Shown: positions 34,004-43,540 of the stretch, piece after piece
Numbering within the stretch: the first letter of the stretch is position 1
Layout of the letters: every line of letters begins with the position of its first letter
NCBI GenBank assembly: GCA_964569295.1
Contig: CAZMVU010000007.1
Location: forward strand, 1 to 58,054
Direction: 5' to 3'
DNA from: CAZMVU01 sp964569295
GTDB lineage: Bacteria; Hydrogenedentota; Hydrogenedentia; Hydrogenedentales; JAGMZX01
DNA length: 58,054 nucleotides
Position numbers and translations under genes: made by a program
Notes under the pieces: model-generated
Seen by the model: the letters and a program-made list of their open reading frames with translations, nothing else
Told to the model about the DNA's origin: nothing
Databases searched by the model: none

Positions 34004-34948
34004 CTATGCCGCATCACGCTTGTCCGCGCCGCGTCCATCCTGCGTCAAAAGCCACTGCCTGGCCTCTTCGAGCACCAGCTTGACCACCTCGAGGTCAAGG
34101 CCGATGTGGTCCGACTCGTACCACGAGATTTCCTTGGGCTCGTTGCAGGCTTCTTGCAGGGCCTTGCCAGCGCGTGGATCGACGAGCCGGTCCCGGCTGC
34201 CGTTCTGGAAGAGCACAGGGCGCGGTGCGATGTCACCAACGTATTGTACCGGGTCCGAAGCGCCAAGATAGAAGGCGACCAAGGGTATGAGAACCGGATC
34301 CATCAATGGCTCGATGGGGCCCGCGCCTTCGCGAATCATCGGCGCACCGAGCATCTTGGAAATGTCGCCGCCACCATAGACGAGCACCGCCGCCTTGAAC
34401 CGTTCGTCCTTAGCCGCCGCGACAGAGCCGGTAATGGCGCCATAGCTCGCGCCCACCAGGTAAATGCGGCTGGGGTCAATGTCGTCCCGCGATTCCAGGT
34501 AGTCCACGACCCGGCGCGCGTCGATGACCGTGGCGGAGGCACGCCGCCGGAAAGCCTTGGCCTGCATGAGGTAGGGGGTGTCGTCGGGCAGATCCCGCTC
34601 GCCTTGCATGAGTTGGTCGAAGGTAATCATGGCGAAGCCGGCCTCGTTGAACGGCCCAGTGATCCGGTCGATGAACTTCATATTCTGGCCGATGCCGTGC
34701 AGAAAGACAATGCAGGGGAAAGGCCCCTCGCCCGTTTCCGGGCGCGTGAGAATGGTGGGCAGCCGTTCGCCCGGCCGCGTATCGAAGTAGAGCTTCGTGC
34801 GGTGATAAGTCACGCCGGTCTCGTCGTCGGTGGCCAAACGTTCATCGGCCACTTCGACCTTGAGCGCCACATCGCTGTCGTAGGCATCGTAAAACGACTG
34901 ATCGCTGAGCGTTTTCACCAGAAACAGGGTGAGCAGATAGTGCAACAT
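34004..34948 (-). CDS. Alpha/beta hydrolase, dienelactone hydrolase/acetyl-esterase type
   Basis: 314 residues. The oxyanion region is FLHGIGQNM, the nucleophile elbow is GASYG with Ser168, the acid is Asp253 (NGSRDRLVD) and the base is His281 (YESDHIG). There is no clear signal peptide, although the N-terminus is hydrophobic (MLHYLLTLFLVKTL). Likely an esterase removing acyl groups from sugars or small molecules. It shares strand and neighbourhood with the second sulfatase, consistent with glycan or ester catabolism. Confidence 0.85.
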   Translation of the reverse strand: MLHYLLTLFLVKTLSDQSFYDAYDSDVALKVEVADERLATDDETGVTYHRTKLYFDTRPGERLPTILTRPETGEGPFPCIVFLHGIGQNMKFIDRITGPFNEAGFAMITFDQLMQGERDLPDDTPYLMQAKAFRRRASATVIDARRVVDYLESRDDIDPSRIYLVGASYGAITGSVAAAKDERFKAAVLVYGGGDISKMLGAPMIREGAGPIEPLMDPVLIPLVAFYLGASDPVQYVGDIAPRPVLFQNGSRDRLVDPRAGKALQEACNEPKEISWYESDHIGLDLEVVKLVLEEARQWLLTQDGRGADKRDAA

Positions 34949-35040
34949 GGGCGGTATCCTCGGTTTTGTTTATGCAGGAGGGCGGCATGGCGCGGCACAC
35001 TAAGCGCCCCCATAGAGACCAGCCCGGCGCCCGGGCAGTT

Positions 35041-36435
35041 TCAGGTGACCGCCGCCTGCTGTGCAGCTTCCATGCGCGCTTCCCAGGTTTCGAGGGCCGA
35101 ACGCATCGCGGCAACCCGTTCCGGATGCTCCGCGCTGAGGTCGTGCTCCTCGCCCGGGTCGTTGCCAAGGTGAAAGAGGTGGGCGTCCTTTTCCGGCGGG
35201 GTGTCCTCGCCCACGTCTTTTCCCCTTTTGCCCTTGGCGGGCGGCATGAGCACGAGCTTCCAGGACCCCTGCCGCACCGCCGCCTGTCGCCGGAACCGCC
35301 AGAAGAGGGTGCGCTCGGGCAGCGGCTCCTTACCGGTGAGCAGCTTTGCCAGCGAAACGCCGTCTATCGTATGGCCTTCGGGCATGGGAACCCCCGTGAA
35401 TTCGTGCACCGTGGGGAAGAGGTCCATGCTCATGGCCGTGGCCTCGGTGGTGACGCCCGCCGGTATACGCCCCGGCCACCACGCAATCGCCGGCACCCGG
35501 ATGCCCCCTTCCCACACCGTGGCCTTGATCCCGCGCAATGGGCCGTTGTTGCCCACGGGCAGCGCACCGTTGTCCGAGCAGAAGAAGACGAACGTGTCCT
35601 TTTCCAGCCCATGTTCACGCAACGCGGCCATGACCTTGCCCACGCTGTGGTCAAGCCGGCGCAGCATGGCGGCATAGGCTTGCCGGCGGAATTTCAACCC
35701 TCTCCCGCCTTGCACGGGGCCGACCTTTTCCGTGGTGCGCAATGGCTTGCCGTCCGGACCCTGGTAGGGGTAGTGCACCGCCTGATGCGGCAGGTAAAGG
35801 AAGAAGGGCTTTGCCCGGTTCTCCTCGATGAACGATACCGCGTGCCGGGTGATCAGGTCGGTCACATAGCCGTCCTCGTCCCGCTTTTCATCCTGGCGCC
35901 ACCAGTCCTCATAGCCCTCCTGGTCAATATGCGAGAAGAAGTCCACATTCCCGCTCACGAAGCCCCGGAACCGGTCAAAGCCCTGATGCACCGGGTTGAA
36001 CTTTGACTTGTAACCCAGGTGCCACTTACCGAAAAGCGCGGTCTCGTAGCCCTTTGGGTGCAGCGATTCCGAGATGGTGTGCGCCGAGAGGTGCAGTCCC
36101 TTGTCGCGCCCACGCCGCGCGGTAAACGCCGAGTCAATCCGAAACCGCCGGGGGTAACATCCGGTGAGCAGGGCGGCCCGGGTGGGACTGCACACCGGGG
36201 CGTTGGCGTGGTAGTCGGTGAAGCGCATACCCTCCGCGGCCAGCGCGTCGATGTGCGGCGTGGCAATGTCTTCATTGCCATAACAGGCGAGGTCGCCATA
36301 GCCCAGGTCGTCCGCCATGATCAGCACGATATTCGGCGGGCGCGGCGTGGTAACGGTTTGCGCACAGCCGGTCTGGGGCATGGCGCAAGCGGCAGCGCCC
36401 AGCGCGAGGTATTCAAGGAAACTGCGGCGGTTCAT
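35041..36435 (-). CDS. Exported sulfatase (formylglycine type)
   Basis: 464 residues with a Tat-like N-terminus (NRRSFLEYLALGAAACAM); a Cys at 24 follows but the lipobox is poor. The metal motif is IMADDLGYGD (Asp42, Asp43) and the sulfatase signature is CSPTR with Cys82. It differs from the sulfatase at 8788 both in sequence and in signature (CSPTR against CSPSR), so the two probably act on different sulfated sugars. It is followed 9 bases upstream on the map by the class I amidotransferase gene on the same strand. Confidence 0.92.
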   Translation of the reverse strand: MNRRSFLEYLALGAAACAMPQTGCAQTVTTPRPPNIVLIMADDLGYGDLACYGNEDIATPHIDALAAEGMRFTDYHANAPVCSPTRAALLTGCYPRRFRIDSAFTARRGRDKGLHLSAHTISESLHPKGYETALFGKWHLGYKSKFNPVHQGFDRFRGFVSGNVDFFSHIDQEGYEDWWRQDEKRDEDGYVTDLITRHAVSFIEENRAKPFFLYLPHQAVHYPYQGPDGKPLRTTEKVGPVQGGRGLKFRRQAYAAMLRRLDHSVGKVMAALREHGLEKDTFVFFCSDNGALPVGNNGPLRGIKATVWEGGIRVPAIAWWPGRIPAGVTTEATAMSMDLFPTVHEFTGVPMPEGHTIDGVSLAKLLTGKEPLPERTLFWRFRRQAAVRQGSWKLVLMPPAKGKRGKDVGEDTPPEKDAHLFHLGNDPGEEHDLSAEHPERVAAMRSALETWEARMEAAQQAAVT

Positions 36436-36444
36436 AGACAGCGG

Positions 36445-37251
36445 TCACTCCTGCGCCATAGCTTGTTCCTGCGCCCTGGCCTCTTCGACAAAGCGTGCGA
36501 AGAGGCGGTCCATACGCGGGTCGGCGGCACGCATCTTTTCCGGGTGAAATTGCACCCCCAACACAAAGCGGTCCCCCGGTTTCTCGATGGCTTCCGGCAG
36601 GCCGTCATCGCTACGCGCACTGATCACCAGTCCCTCGCCGAGACGCTCGACACCTTGGTGGTGGTAGCTGTTTACGGTCAGGCGGGCAGTTCCCAGCAGC
36701 GCGCGCAGCATCGTGCCTTCGGCCACACCTATGCCGTGCATGGCCGCGCCCTTCCGGTGAATGACCTCAACACCCGTCAAACTCTCGAAGGTCGTCGGGA
36801 TGTCCTGCGTGAGGGTGCCGCCGTAGAAGACATTCATGATCTGGTGGCCCCGGCAGATACCGAGCACGGGCAGCGCGTTTTCCTCGGCATGGCGGAGCAA
36901 CGCGAGTTCGAGCGCGTCTTTCGCTTCGTCCACCCGCTCGAGGTTCGGGTCCGGCTCCGCGCCATACCGTGCCGGGGCGACATCGCATCCGCCGGGGAGG
37001 CACACGCCCTCGATACCCGCAAGTTGCGTATCCTGCGCCGCCGCGTCCTGCGCCGGGGAAAACACCATCACCTGCGCCCCCTGCGCCTCGACGGCATCGC
37101 GGTACAGTGCCAACGGGTCCGGTTTGCCCCGTGCCAACGTGCGCATCTGCCCTTCCGTATACACCAGCGCAATATCCGGCACGGCCCAGGCCGCCACAGA
37201 AATCAGGCACATGAATAGGGCAAGAATCGCATGTAATGCGGGCTTTGGCAT
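36445..37251 (-). CDS. Exported class I glutamine amidotransferase-like hydrolase (peptidase C26)
   Basis: 268 residues with a Sec signal (MPKPALHAILALFMCLIS). The gamma-glutamyl hydrolase/PuuD-type triad is intact: Cys133 in LGICRGHQIMN, then His236 and Glu238 in GVQFHPE. Cytoplasmic relatives cleave gamma-glutamyl-GABA; an exported member is unusual and may hydrolyse gamma-glutamyl peptides or folates in the periplasm. It lies 9 bases upstream of the sulfatase gene on the same strand, so the two are likely co-transcribed. Confidence 0.88.
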   Translation of the reverse strand: MPKPALHAILALFMCLISVAAWAVPDIALVYTEGQMRTLARGKPDPLALYRDAVEAQGAQVMVFSPAQDAAAQDTQLAGIEGVCLPGGCDVAPARYGAEPDPNLERVDEAKDALELALLRHAEENALPVLGICRGHQIMNVFYGGTLTQDIPTTFESLTGVEVIHRKGAAMHGIGVAEGTMLRALLGTARLTVNSYHHQGVERLGEGLVISARSDDGLPEAIEKPGDRFVLGVQFHPEKMRAADPRMDRLFARFVEEARAQEQAMAQE

Positions 37252-37442
37252 GGCGGCCGCAAACTCCTTTCACGGTATTCCGGCGCAGTGCGCCGATCCT
37301 CGCGTCAAAGTATACCAGAGGGTGGCCGGCGGAGTCGATATGCCGATTGCGCACGGCCACGCCGCCATGTGTTACCATGCGGCACGTGTATCAAAGGGGC
37401 AAACACCCAGCGGAACCATCACTTCAAGGAAGGACGAAGACC

Positions 37443-38189
37443 ATGCGCATCTCTGTCATAACCGCTCTCACCCTGTGCGCCGTGCTCGGCTTCGCGATAA
37501 CCGCATGCGGCCAGTCCGGCACGAAGTCCGGCGAATCCCAGACCGGCAAGGCCGGCAGTGCTTCCATGAACATGGCGCATCCGGAGAGCACCGAGGGCTT
37601 CAAGCCCCTGTTCAACGATGACCTCTCGAACGCCAATAAGCCCGAGGGTGTCTGGACGCGAGATGCAGACGGCGTGATCACGGCGAGCGAGGACAAGGCC
37701 CTCTGGACCGAAAAGTCCTACGATAACTTCGTGCTCGATATCGAATTCAAGAACATGCCCGGCACCAACAGCGGCGTCATCGTGTATTGCAGCGACACAG
37801 AGGACTGGATTCCCAACGCCGTCGAGGTGCAGATTGCCGATGACCACGCGGAGAAATGGGCCAACTCCCCCGAGACCTGGCAGTGCGCCGCCATCTTCGG
37901 CCATGTGCCGCCCGAGTCGCACCCCGTCAAGCAGCCGGGCGAGTGGAACCGCATGACCATCTACTGTCAGGGTCCCATGATCGATGTCGTGCTCAACCGC
38001 GAACACGTGACCCACATGGACATGACCAGGTTTACTTCGGCCGAAGAGAACCCCGACGGCTCGGAAATCCCCGGCTGGCTGAGCAAGCCCAAGGCCAACC
38101 TGCCCACCAAAGGCAAGATCGGTTTCCAGGGCAAGCACGGCGACGCCACAATCTTCTTCCGCAATATGCAGATCAAGACGCTGGATTAG
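37443..38189 (+). CDS. DUF1080 lipoprotein (3-keto-disaccharide hydrolase family)
   Basis: 248 residues from the ATG at 37443 (AAGGAAGGA upstream). The lipoprotein signal ends in ITAC with Cys22. The mature part has the DUF1080 beta-sandwich pattern (GFKPLFNDDLSNANKPEGVW, ALWTEKSYDNFVLDIEFKN, NSGVIVYCSDTEDWIPNAVEVQ, KGKIGFQGKHGDATIFFRNM). Members hydrolyse 3-keto-disaccharides or bind glycans. Gfo/Idh oxidoreductases elsewhere in the window could produce keto-sugars, so the two may belong to one pathway, although they are not adjacent. Confidence 0.9.
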   Translation: MRISVITALTLCAVLGFAITACGQSGTKSGESQTGKAGSASMNMAHPESTEGFKPLFNDDLSNANKPEGVWTRDADGVITASEDKALWTEKSYDNFVLDIEFKNMPGTNSGVIVYCSDTEDWIPNAVEVQIADDHAEKWANSPETWQCAAIFGHVPPESHPVKQPGEWNRMTIYCQGPMIDVVLNREHVTHMDMTRFTSAEENPDGSEIPGWLSKPKANLPTKGKIGFQGKHGDATIFFRNMQIKTLD

Positions 38190-38296
38190 GCGGCGCACTT
38201 GTTTCGCCAATCTGGCCCGCGATAGCGAATACCAACGTGGGCGGCACCCACATCAGAGCGGGGCGGGCAAGCCGGGTGTATTCAGGGAGCGTACGT

Positions 38297-39925
38297 TTAC
38301 GCAGCCGTGCTACACCGGCGCCATGCCAGCAGCACCACAGCAACGGCCAGCGCCAGCAGCAGGATAAGGATTCCCAAGGGCGTGGTCAGCGGCAAGGCCG
38401 AGGGCCCTGTGGTGCCATCGAGTGCGGGATTCAAAGCGGCCTCGACATAATCGCTTTTTTGCAGGCCATTGCTCTGCGCATTCTGGAACTCTTCCAGGTT
38501 CGAAAAGGCGTCGCCGTCCGGATTGCCCTGCGGAGCGAAGGGTTCGCCGGGTTGCTTGGCCGGAGATTGCGCCACGGCGTAGGTGTTCTCGAGGGCGAGC
38601 GTCGCAACTGTAGTTGTCTGCAATTCCGTGCTGATGCTCAACAACGCCGCGATCACGCCTTCTTGCGCTTCAAGCGCGCCTGCGTAGTCGGGTTCCGTGC
38701 GTAAGGTTGCCCGGTTTTGCACAAACGTGCATAGGGCCTCATCGTGCAGCGGCCCCGATCGATCACAGAGAACCGCGCCGAACAGCGCGACCTCCCAACT
38801 GTCGATGATACCGCCGAAATCCGCGTCCGCCATATCCCAATTGAGGGCCAGCGTGTTATAGATCGTTATCCCCTCCTGGTTAAGGTTGGGGCATGGACCA
38901 TCGAGTGTGCAGTCTTCTTCGCCTTCGCCCTCCGCGGCGACTGCTGCGGCGTTCGTGTAACCCAGGTCGATGAGCGCTCCGATGTCCACGGGTGCATACG
39001 TGCGCCGGCTTGTGCCCACCAGCATCGCGGGCTCCATGACCGCGCCGCCGGCGATATTGCCCGCGTCCCAATGCACAATGCTGCTGCCTGCCTGGTAGGT
39101 GGGTGGGGCGTAAATGCCGGGTTGCACGCCTTGATCATAGAGGGCGGCGGCCTGGCTGCCGGTGAATGACAATGCGTTGCTCGTCAGGTCCGCTGGAATG
39201 CCCTGGAAAGTGGGTGGGTTCCCGCTCCACAGGAGCATGTTGTCCGAACTCCGCTGGATGAGGGACTGGAAGACCGTGGTGGTGTCCGTGATGCTGCTGC
39301 TCCCGCTGCCATTGTTTTCAAGCAGGGTGGCGTAGCCCAGGCCGTGGGTGAACTCATGGAGGAGCACCGAGCGAAAGTCCGACTCGGTAGCCCCCGGTGT
39401 CCCCTCGCCGAAGTGAAAGTTGTGGCCAAAGTCGACCGTGACCTCGATTTCCACCGCGTTCGAGAATTGCTTCACGCCGTTTTCGAGACGGAAATGCGAT
39501 GAGCCAACGTAGTAGCCCGGCGCCCCGACGGGGTAGAACGTGCCCGCCGCGGCGAGGAAACCGCTCCCGTCGGTTTCTGAAGGAACGAATTGCACATCGA
39601 GTGTGCCCGGCTGGTTAAGCACTTGGGAAATATACCGAACCACGCCTTCCACATCCGCTTCCGCCGCATTGCCCATCGGGCCGTCGAACCCGATGCTGCT
39701 GCCATTGATAGTGTCTTGAAACCAGATGTTCCACGTAAGGTCATTTTCCGTAACCACGAGGTTCGCCGGCCCAGCCGGGAGGTCTTTCGCGGCCGTATCG
39801 CGCACTTCGATGCCCATGTGCGGGGCGGCGTAGGCAACCAGTTCGGCGGCCGCGTCGTCGACGAGCCACAGTCCGGCGGCGCCCCATGCCAAGAGCACAA
39901 GAGCATGTGAAAATGTGATACGCAT
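38297..39925 (-). CDS. Exported metalloprotease-like protein with C-terminal sorting-type anchor
   Basis: 542 residues from the ATG at 39925 with a Sec signal (MRITFSHALVLLAWGAAGLW). The zinc motif is HEFTHGLGYATLL near the middle; the HExxH is intact, but the third ligand position of classic metzincins is not a His or Asp, so it belongs to the HExxHGLG-type group. An acidic EGEGEED linker follows, then the C-terminus LPLTTPLGILILLLALAV and WRR, a hydrophobic anchor plus basic tail like IPTL/PEP-type sorting signals. Likely a surface-anchored endopeptidase. Convergent with the DUF1080 gene. Confidence 0.8.
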   Translation of the reverse strand: MRITFSHALVLLAWGAAGLWLVDDAAAELVAYAAPHMGIEVRDTAAKDLPAGPANLVVTENDLTWNIWFQDTINGSSIGFDGPMGNAAEADVEGVVRYISQVLNQPGTLDVQFVPSETDGSGFLAAAGTFYPVGAPGYYVGSSHFRLENGVKQFSNAVEIEVTVDFGHNFHFGEGTPGATESDFRSVLLHEFTHGLGYATLLENNGSGSSSITDTTTVFQSLIQRSSDNMLLWSGNPPTFQGIPADLTSNALSFTGSQAAALYDQGVQPGIYAPPTYQAGSSIVHWDAGNIAGGAVMEPAMLVGTSRRTYAPVDIGALIDLGYTNAAAVAAEGEGEEDCTLDGPCPNLNQEGITIYNTLALNWDMADADFGGIIDSWEVALFGAVLCDRSGPLHDEALCTFVQNRATLRTEPDYAGALEAQEGVIAALLSISTELQTTTVATLALENTYAVAQSPAKQPGEPFAPQGNPDGDAFSNLEEFQNAQSNGLQKSDYVEAALNPALDGTTGPSALPLTTPLGILILLLALAVAVVLLAWRRCSTAA

Positions 39926-40076
39926 TGGAACCTCTGTTTTGCGGAGTTTTGCGCGTATACGCACGCGTGGCCTGCACACACCATTGTTGACGAGTTCACA
40001 TACCCAATGTCACGTATCGCCACATGATTAAGCGTAGCGCACGCGCGTGCGGGCGTCAAGGGCTGCCGTAGTCTTC

Positions 40077-40124
40077 GGGGCTTACGTGGCGTTTCGGCTC
40101 GCGGGTACGCGCGCCCTGCCTGGG
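40077..40124 (+). repeat. Dispersed repeat of the CGGCTCGCGGG family
   Basis: Carries GGGGCTTACGTGGCG, then TCGGCTCGCGGGTACGCGCG and CCCTG. Same family as 45276-45323, 45389-45437 and inverted 43860-43919. Confidence 0.75.
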
Positions 40125-40143
40125 GTGGTCGCCTGCGGCCGGT

Positions 40144-41463
40144 TCAGAGTTGTTCCAAGTTTTTCCGCGCGTCATCCAGGGCGGGGGCGAGTTGAAGGGC
40201 GCGCCGGAAACTCTCCCGCGCCTGGTCCGTGTACCCGAGGGCGTGCAGTGCGACACCGGCATTGTTGTGCAGCAGCGGATCATCCGGGTCGAGGCGCAAG
40301 GCCTCCACGAAGCACTTGAGGGCGCCGGCCGCAGCGCCTTCAGCAAACAACATGTCGCCTTCGGCGCGCAGTTCATGCGCCCGCACACGGTTGGCCACCT
40401 CGGTGAGGCGCGGCGCGGCGTCCCGGGCAACCGCAAGCTCGCCCCGAGCGGCCTCCGGCCGGCCGAGGCAATCCAGTACACGCGCCATATAAAGCCGTGC
40501 CAGCGGGGCGCGCGGGGCTGCGTCGATGGCGCACTGGAGCCGGCGCACCGCTTCTTCCGGATAGCCTTCGCGCAGGTCGAGTGCTGCCAGGGCCACCCGA
40601 ACAAGCACCGGCGCATGGCCGTGACGGTCGAGCGTGTCCAGCAGCGGGCGGGCTTCCGCATAGTCGCCGCGGCTCAGCAAGATATTCCCGAGTGTACACA
40701 CGGCCGCAGTATGGGTCGGTTCAAGCGCTACCGCTTTCCGGCACGCGGCCTCTGCCTCTTCCACATAGCCGCAGGCGAGGGCTTGTTCCGCGAGATCGTG
40801 CAGGGCCTTGAGGTCTTCCGGCCGCTCATGCAGCTTCCGGCGCGCGATGGCGAGGTAGCTGCGCACTTTCTCCCGCGCCCGTTGCGTACCCGGGTCGTAG
40901 CCGTAGTGATGCACCGGAATCCCGCTGTGCAGAATGCGCCCGCCCGCCGCCACGACGCTTTGCGTGATGTTTTCATGCACCGGCTCGTGGTATGCGAAGC
41001 CGCGTCCCGCGCGAAACAGCCGCAGCAGCCCCGCGGGCAGATAGCCGGCAAAGGTCCGTGCGTACGGATCCTGCGGCGCAGCAGGTTGCCAGCGCCATGC
41101 CCGCGGCGTGTTGCAGTAGTTGCGCAACTCGAGTTCGACCGCATCGCAGCCGTCGCCGTCGCGATCCACGAGCGCGCGAATGCCGGCGGCAGCGCCGGGA
41201 TCGACCAACTCGTCCGCATCGAGATGCAGCAGCCAGTCGCCGGTCGCCGCAGCGATAGTGGTATTGCGTGCCGCGGCGAAGTCATCGGTCCACGGCACGT
41301 CGAACACATATGCGCCATGAGCCCGCGCAATCGCGCGCGTGGCGTCCTCCGAGCCCGTATCGCCCACCACTATCTCATCCGCGATGGACCGCACACTCCC
41401 CAGACAGTCCGCCAGGCAGTGGGCCTCGTTCTTGACGATCATGATGACGCTGAGGGTGGGCAT
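40144..41463 (-). CDS. Family 2 glycosyltransferase with C-terminal TPR repeats
   Basis: 439 residues. Residues 1-180 are GT-A family 2: MPTLSVIMIVKNEAHCL, the early acidic VVGDTGSEDATR, and the D-x-D motif DADE near 82-85 (LLHLDADELVD). Residues 190-430 are TPRs (RPEDLKALHDLAEQALACGY, AAVCTLGNILLSRGDYAEA and further units). This SunS-like GT2-TPR architecture suggests transfer of sugar onto a protein or lipid with the TPRs binding the acceptor. The start at 41463 is clear. No polysaccharide cluster is adjacent. Confidence 0.9.
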   Translation of the reverse strand: MPTLSVIMIVKNEAHCLADCLGSVRSIADEIVVGDTGSEDATRAIARAHGAYVFDVPWTDDFAAARNTTIAAATGDWLLHLDADELVDPGAAAGIRALVDRDGDGCDAVELELRNYCNTPRAWRWQPAAPQDPYARTFAGYLPAGLLRLFRAGRGFAYHEPVHENITQSVVAAGGRILHSGIPVHHYGYDPGTQRAREKVRSYLAIARRKLHERPEDLKALHDLAEQALACGYVEEAEAACRKAVALEPTHTAAVCTLGNILLSRGDYAEARPLLDTLDRHGHAPVLVRVALAALDLREGYPEEAVRRLQCAIDAAPRAPLARLYMARVLDCLGRPEAARGELAVARDAAPRLTEVANRVRAHELRAEGDMLFAEGAAAGALKCFVEALRLDPDDPLLHNNAGVALHALGYTDQARESFRRALQLAPALDDARKNLEQL

Positions 41464-41527
41464 GGCATCTTCCGTACACGGCGCCGGTGTTGCCGGGGGG
41501 CATAGGGCCGTGTTCAGACACAGAACA

Positions 41528-41573
41528 CCCGTTTTTCCGGTTCAGCCGGGCGCAGGCCAATCGGAAAAACGGG
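41528..41573 (-). terminator. Stem-loop after the FlgM-like gene
   Basis: Perfect 12-base arms CCCGTTTTTCCG (41528-41539) and CGGAAAAACGGG (41562-41573) with a 22-base loop, starting 5 bases past the stop of the FlgM-like gene. The T-rich arm replaces a separate T-run. Confidence 0.65.
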
Positions 41574-41577
41574 CGGT

Positions 41578-41901
41578 TTACGAAAGGTATTTCAGCAGCC
41601 GCTCGGCGACTTTGCCCACGACTTCCGGATTCTTGTAATCCCCGCGTTCGAGGAATTCACGCGCCGCGGCCACTTTGTCCGCACGGATGTCGTCCTGACT
41701 CTGGGACAGCCGGGTTACCCGGGCCGCTTCCGACGCTGCACGGGCTTCGCTGCTGATGGAAACGCCGTCCGTGCCGGACGCACTTCCGGCCGCAGCCTGG
41801 CTCTCGCCGCTGGAAACATCCTGTGCACGGCCGTTGCGCACTTTGTCGTTACGATCCGGCTTCGGGTCGGGAACGCCGCTTATTCCGTTGATGTTTACCA
41901 T
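41578..41901 (-). CDS. flgM: FlgM-like anti-sigma-28 factor
   Basis: 107 residues from the ATG at 41901 with AGGAGG eight bases upstream. The first half is low-complexity and polar (unfolded, as in FlgM). The second half fits the FlgM core: GVSISSEARAASEAARVTRL, then IRADKVAAAREFLERGDY and VAERLLKYL. FlgM holds the flagellar sigma factor FliA inactive until the hook is complete. No flagellar gene is nearby except the FapA-like gene 9 kb away, so its location is odd. It is followed by a hairpin terminator. Confidence 0.75.
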   Translation of the reverse strand: MVNINGISGVPDPKPDRNDKVRNGRAQDVSSGESQAAAGSASGTDGVSISSEARAASEAARVTRLSQSQDDIRADKVAAAREFLERGDYKNPEVVGKVAERLLKYLS

Positions 41902-42307
41902 AGTCACTGCCTCCTGACCAGACACCATGTCCAGTCACCGGCGGCCATACTCAGTAACCGCGCGGCTCATTTCTATTTATCGGCGCCCCGGGCGCAATCC
42001 TTTAGCACTTTCTGCTGCGAAATATAAGCCATTGCGGCACCGATGCTTCACCCTACCAGAAGCATGTGCTGTGGAGCAAGGCACTCCTGCTCCATTATGG
42101 AGCAACAGGGGCCGGCCACCGGCGCCTATGGTGCCGTAATAGCCGCCGGATACCGGCTGCCCGCCCCTGCCCACAGCAGGCCCAAGCGGCAACACCCGGC
42201 TCGATGGCCTGAAAAAGCCGCCGCCACAGCTTGCAATGATACCGACACGCAGGTATAAAGGTGCGAAATGGGGTGCGCAACCTACAACCGGCGAGAGAAG
42301 TTCCACC

Positions 42308-43540
42308 ATGACAGCTTTGCGAGAGGTAGTAGTCATCGATGCGGTCCGCAGCGCGATCGGCAAGTCCGGGCGCGATGGCATGAGGAAAAACGGCCAGCTT
42401 TGCCAGGCCTCGGCTCAGGAACTGTTGGCCCATATTATGCGCGGCCTTCTAGATCGCGTGAAAGCAAACAGTCCGCAGTTCAAGGAAGAGGACGTGGAAG
42501 ACGTCATAATCGGTTGTCTCAGCCAGATTGGCGAGCAAGGGATGAACGTCGCCCGCGTAGCCACGCTGCTGGCCGGCCTGCCGACCTCGGTATCCTCGTG
42601 CACGGTGAACCAGTTCTGCAACGCGGGCCTCAAGGGCATCATGTTCGGCGCCCAGTCCATCATGGCCGGCAACGGCGACGTGCTTATCTGCGGCGGCCTC
42701 GAACTCATGTCGCATTACGGCATGGGATCGGATTTCCAGGTCGCCGTTGACGCCGGCTACCCGGTGCGCTTCACCGAACGCTTCCAGGAGATCGGCATGC
42801 ACGTGCCCCAGGGCGTGTGCGCCGAAATGATCTCGGCCGACGAAGGCCACACGCGCGAGGATCTCGATGCCTTCGGCGCGCGCAGCATGAAGAAGGCCGT
42901 CGAAGCGCAGCGCAAAGGCTGGTTCGATAACATCATTCCCTACACCTACACCCATAACGGCGAGACCCGCGCCGTCGAGACCGATGAGACCCTGCGAGCC
43001 AAGGCCGCCGATGATCCCGAGGGCTTCATGCAGGATCTCGCCAAACTGCCCACGCCGTTCAAGCAGGATGGCATCGTGACGCCCGGCAACTCGTCGCAGA
43101 TTGTCGACGGCGCAGCGGCGGTCATGCTCATGAGCGCAGACAAGGCGCAGGCGCTCGGCCTCGAACCCCTGTGCACCCTGCGCAGTTTTGCCGTGGCCGG
43201 CGGCGAACCCGTTCCCATGCTGCTCGCGCCGATCCCCGCCATGCAGAAGGCCCTTGAGCGCGCCGGTAAGTCCATCGATGACATGGACATCATCGAGCCG
43301 AACGAAGCCTTTGCCTCGCCCTGCCTTGCCTTTGCCAACGCCTTCGGCTACGCCTTCGACGATCCGCGCGTGAACCCGACCGGCGGCGCCATCGCCCTCG
43401 GCCACCCCATTGGCGCCTCGGGCGTCATCTACTTCGGCGAGATGTGCCGCCACCTCAAACGGACCAACGGCACTTTCGGTATTCAGTCGCTCTGCGGCGG
43501 CGGCGGACTCGGCATCGCGGCCGTTGTCGAGGGCGTATAG
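42308..43540 (+). CDS. Thiolase (acetyl-CoA acetyltransferase)
   Basis: 410 residues from the ATG at 42308; the extra in-frame codons upstream lack a ribosome site. The catalytic residues of thiolase II are all visible: Cys104 in VNQFCNAGLKG, His366 in ALGHPIGASG and Cys396 in LCGGGGLG. It joins or cleaves acetyl-CoA and acyl-CoA in fatty-acid or ketone metabolism, in the cytoplasm. No partner enzymes (HMG-CoA, 3-hydroxyacyl-CoA dehydrogenase) are adjacent, so direction is unknown. Single gene. Confidence 0.95.
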   Translation: MTALREVVVIDAVRSAIGKSGRDGMRKNGQLCQASAQELLAHIMRGLLDRVKANSPQFKEEDVEDVIIGCLSQIGEQGMNVARVATLLAGLPTSVSSCTVNQFCNAGLKGIMFGAQSIMAGNGDVLICGGLELMSHYGMGSDFQVAVDAGYPVRFTERFQEIGMHVPQGVCAEMISADEGHTREDLDAFGARSMKKAVEAQRKGWFDNIIPYTYTHNGETRAVETDETLRAKAADDPEGFMQDLAKLPTPFKQDGIVTPGNSSQIVDGAAAVMLMSADKAQALGLEPLCTLRSFAVAGGEPVPMLLAPIPAMQKALERAGKSIDDMDIIEPNEAFASPCLAFANAFGYAFDDPRVNPTGGAIALGHPIGASGVIYFGEMCRHLKRTNGTFGIQSLCGGGGLGIAAVVEGV

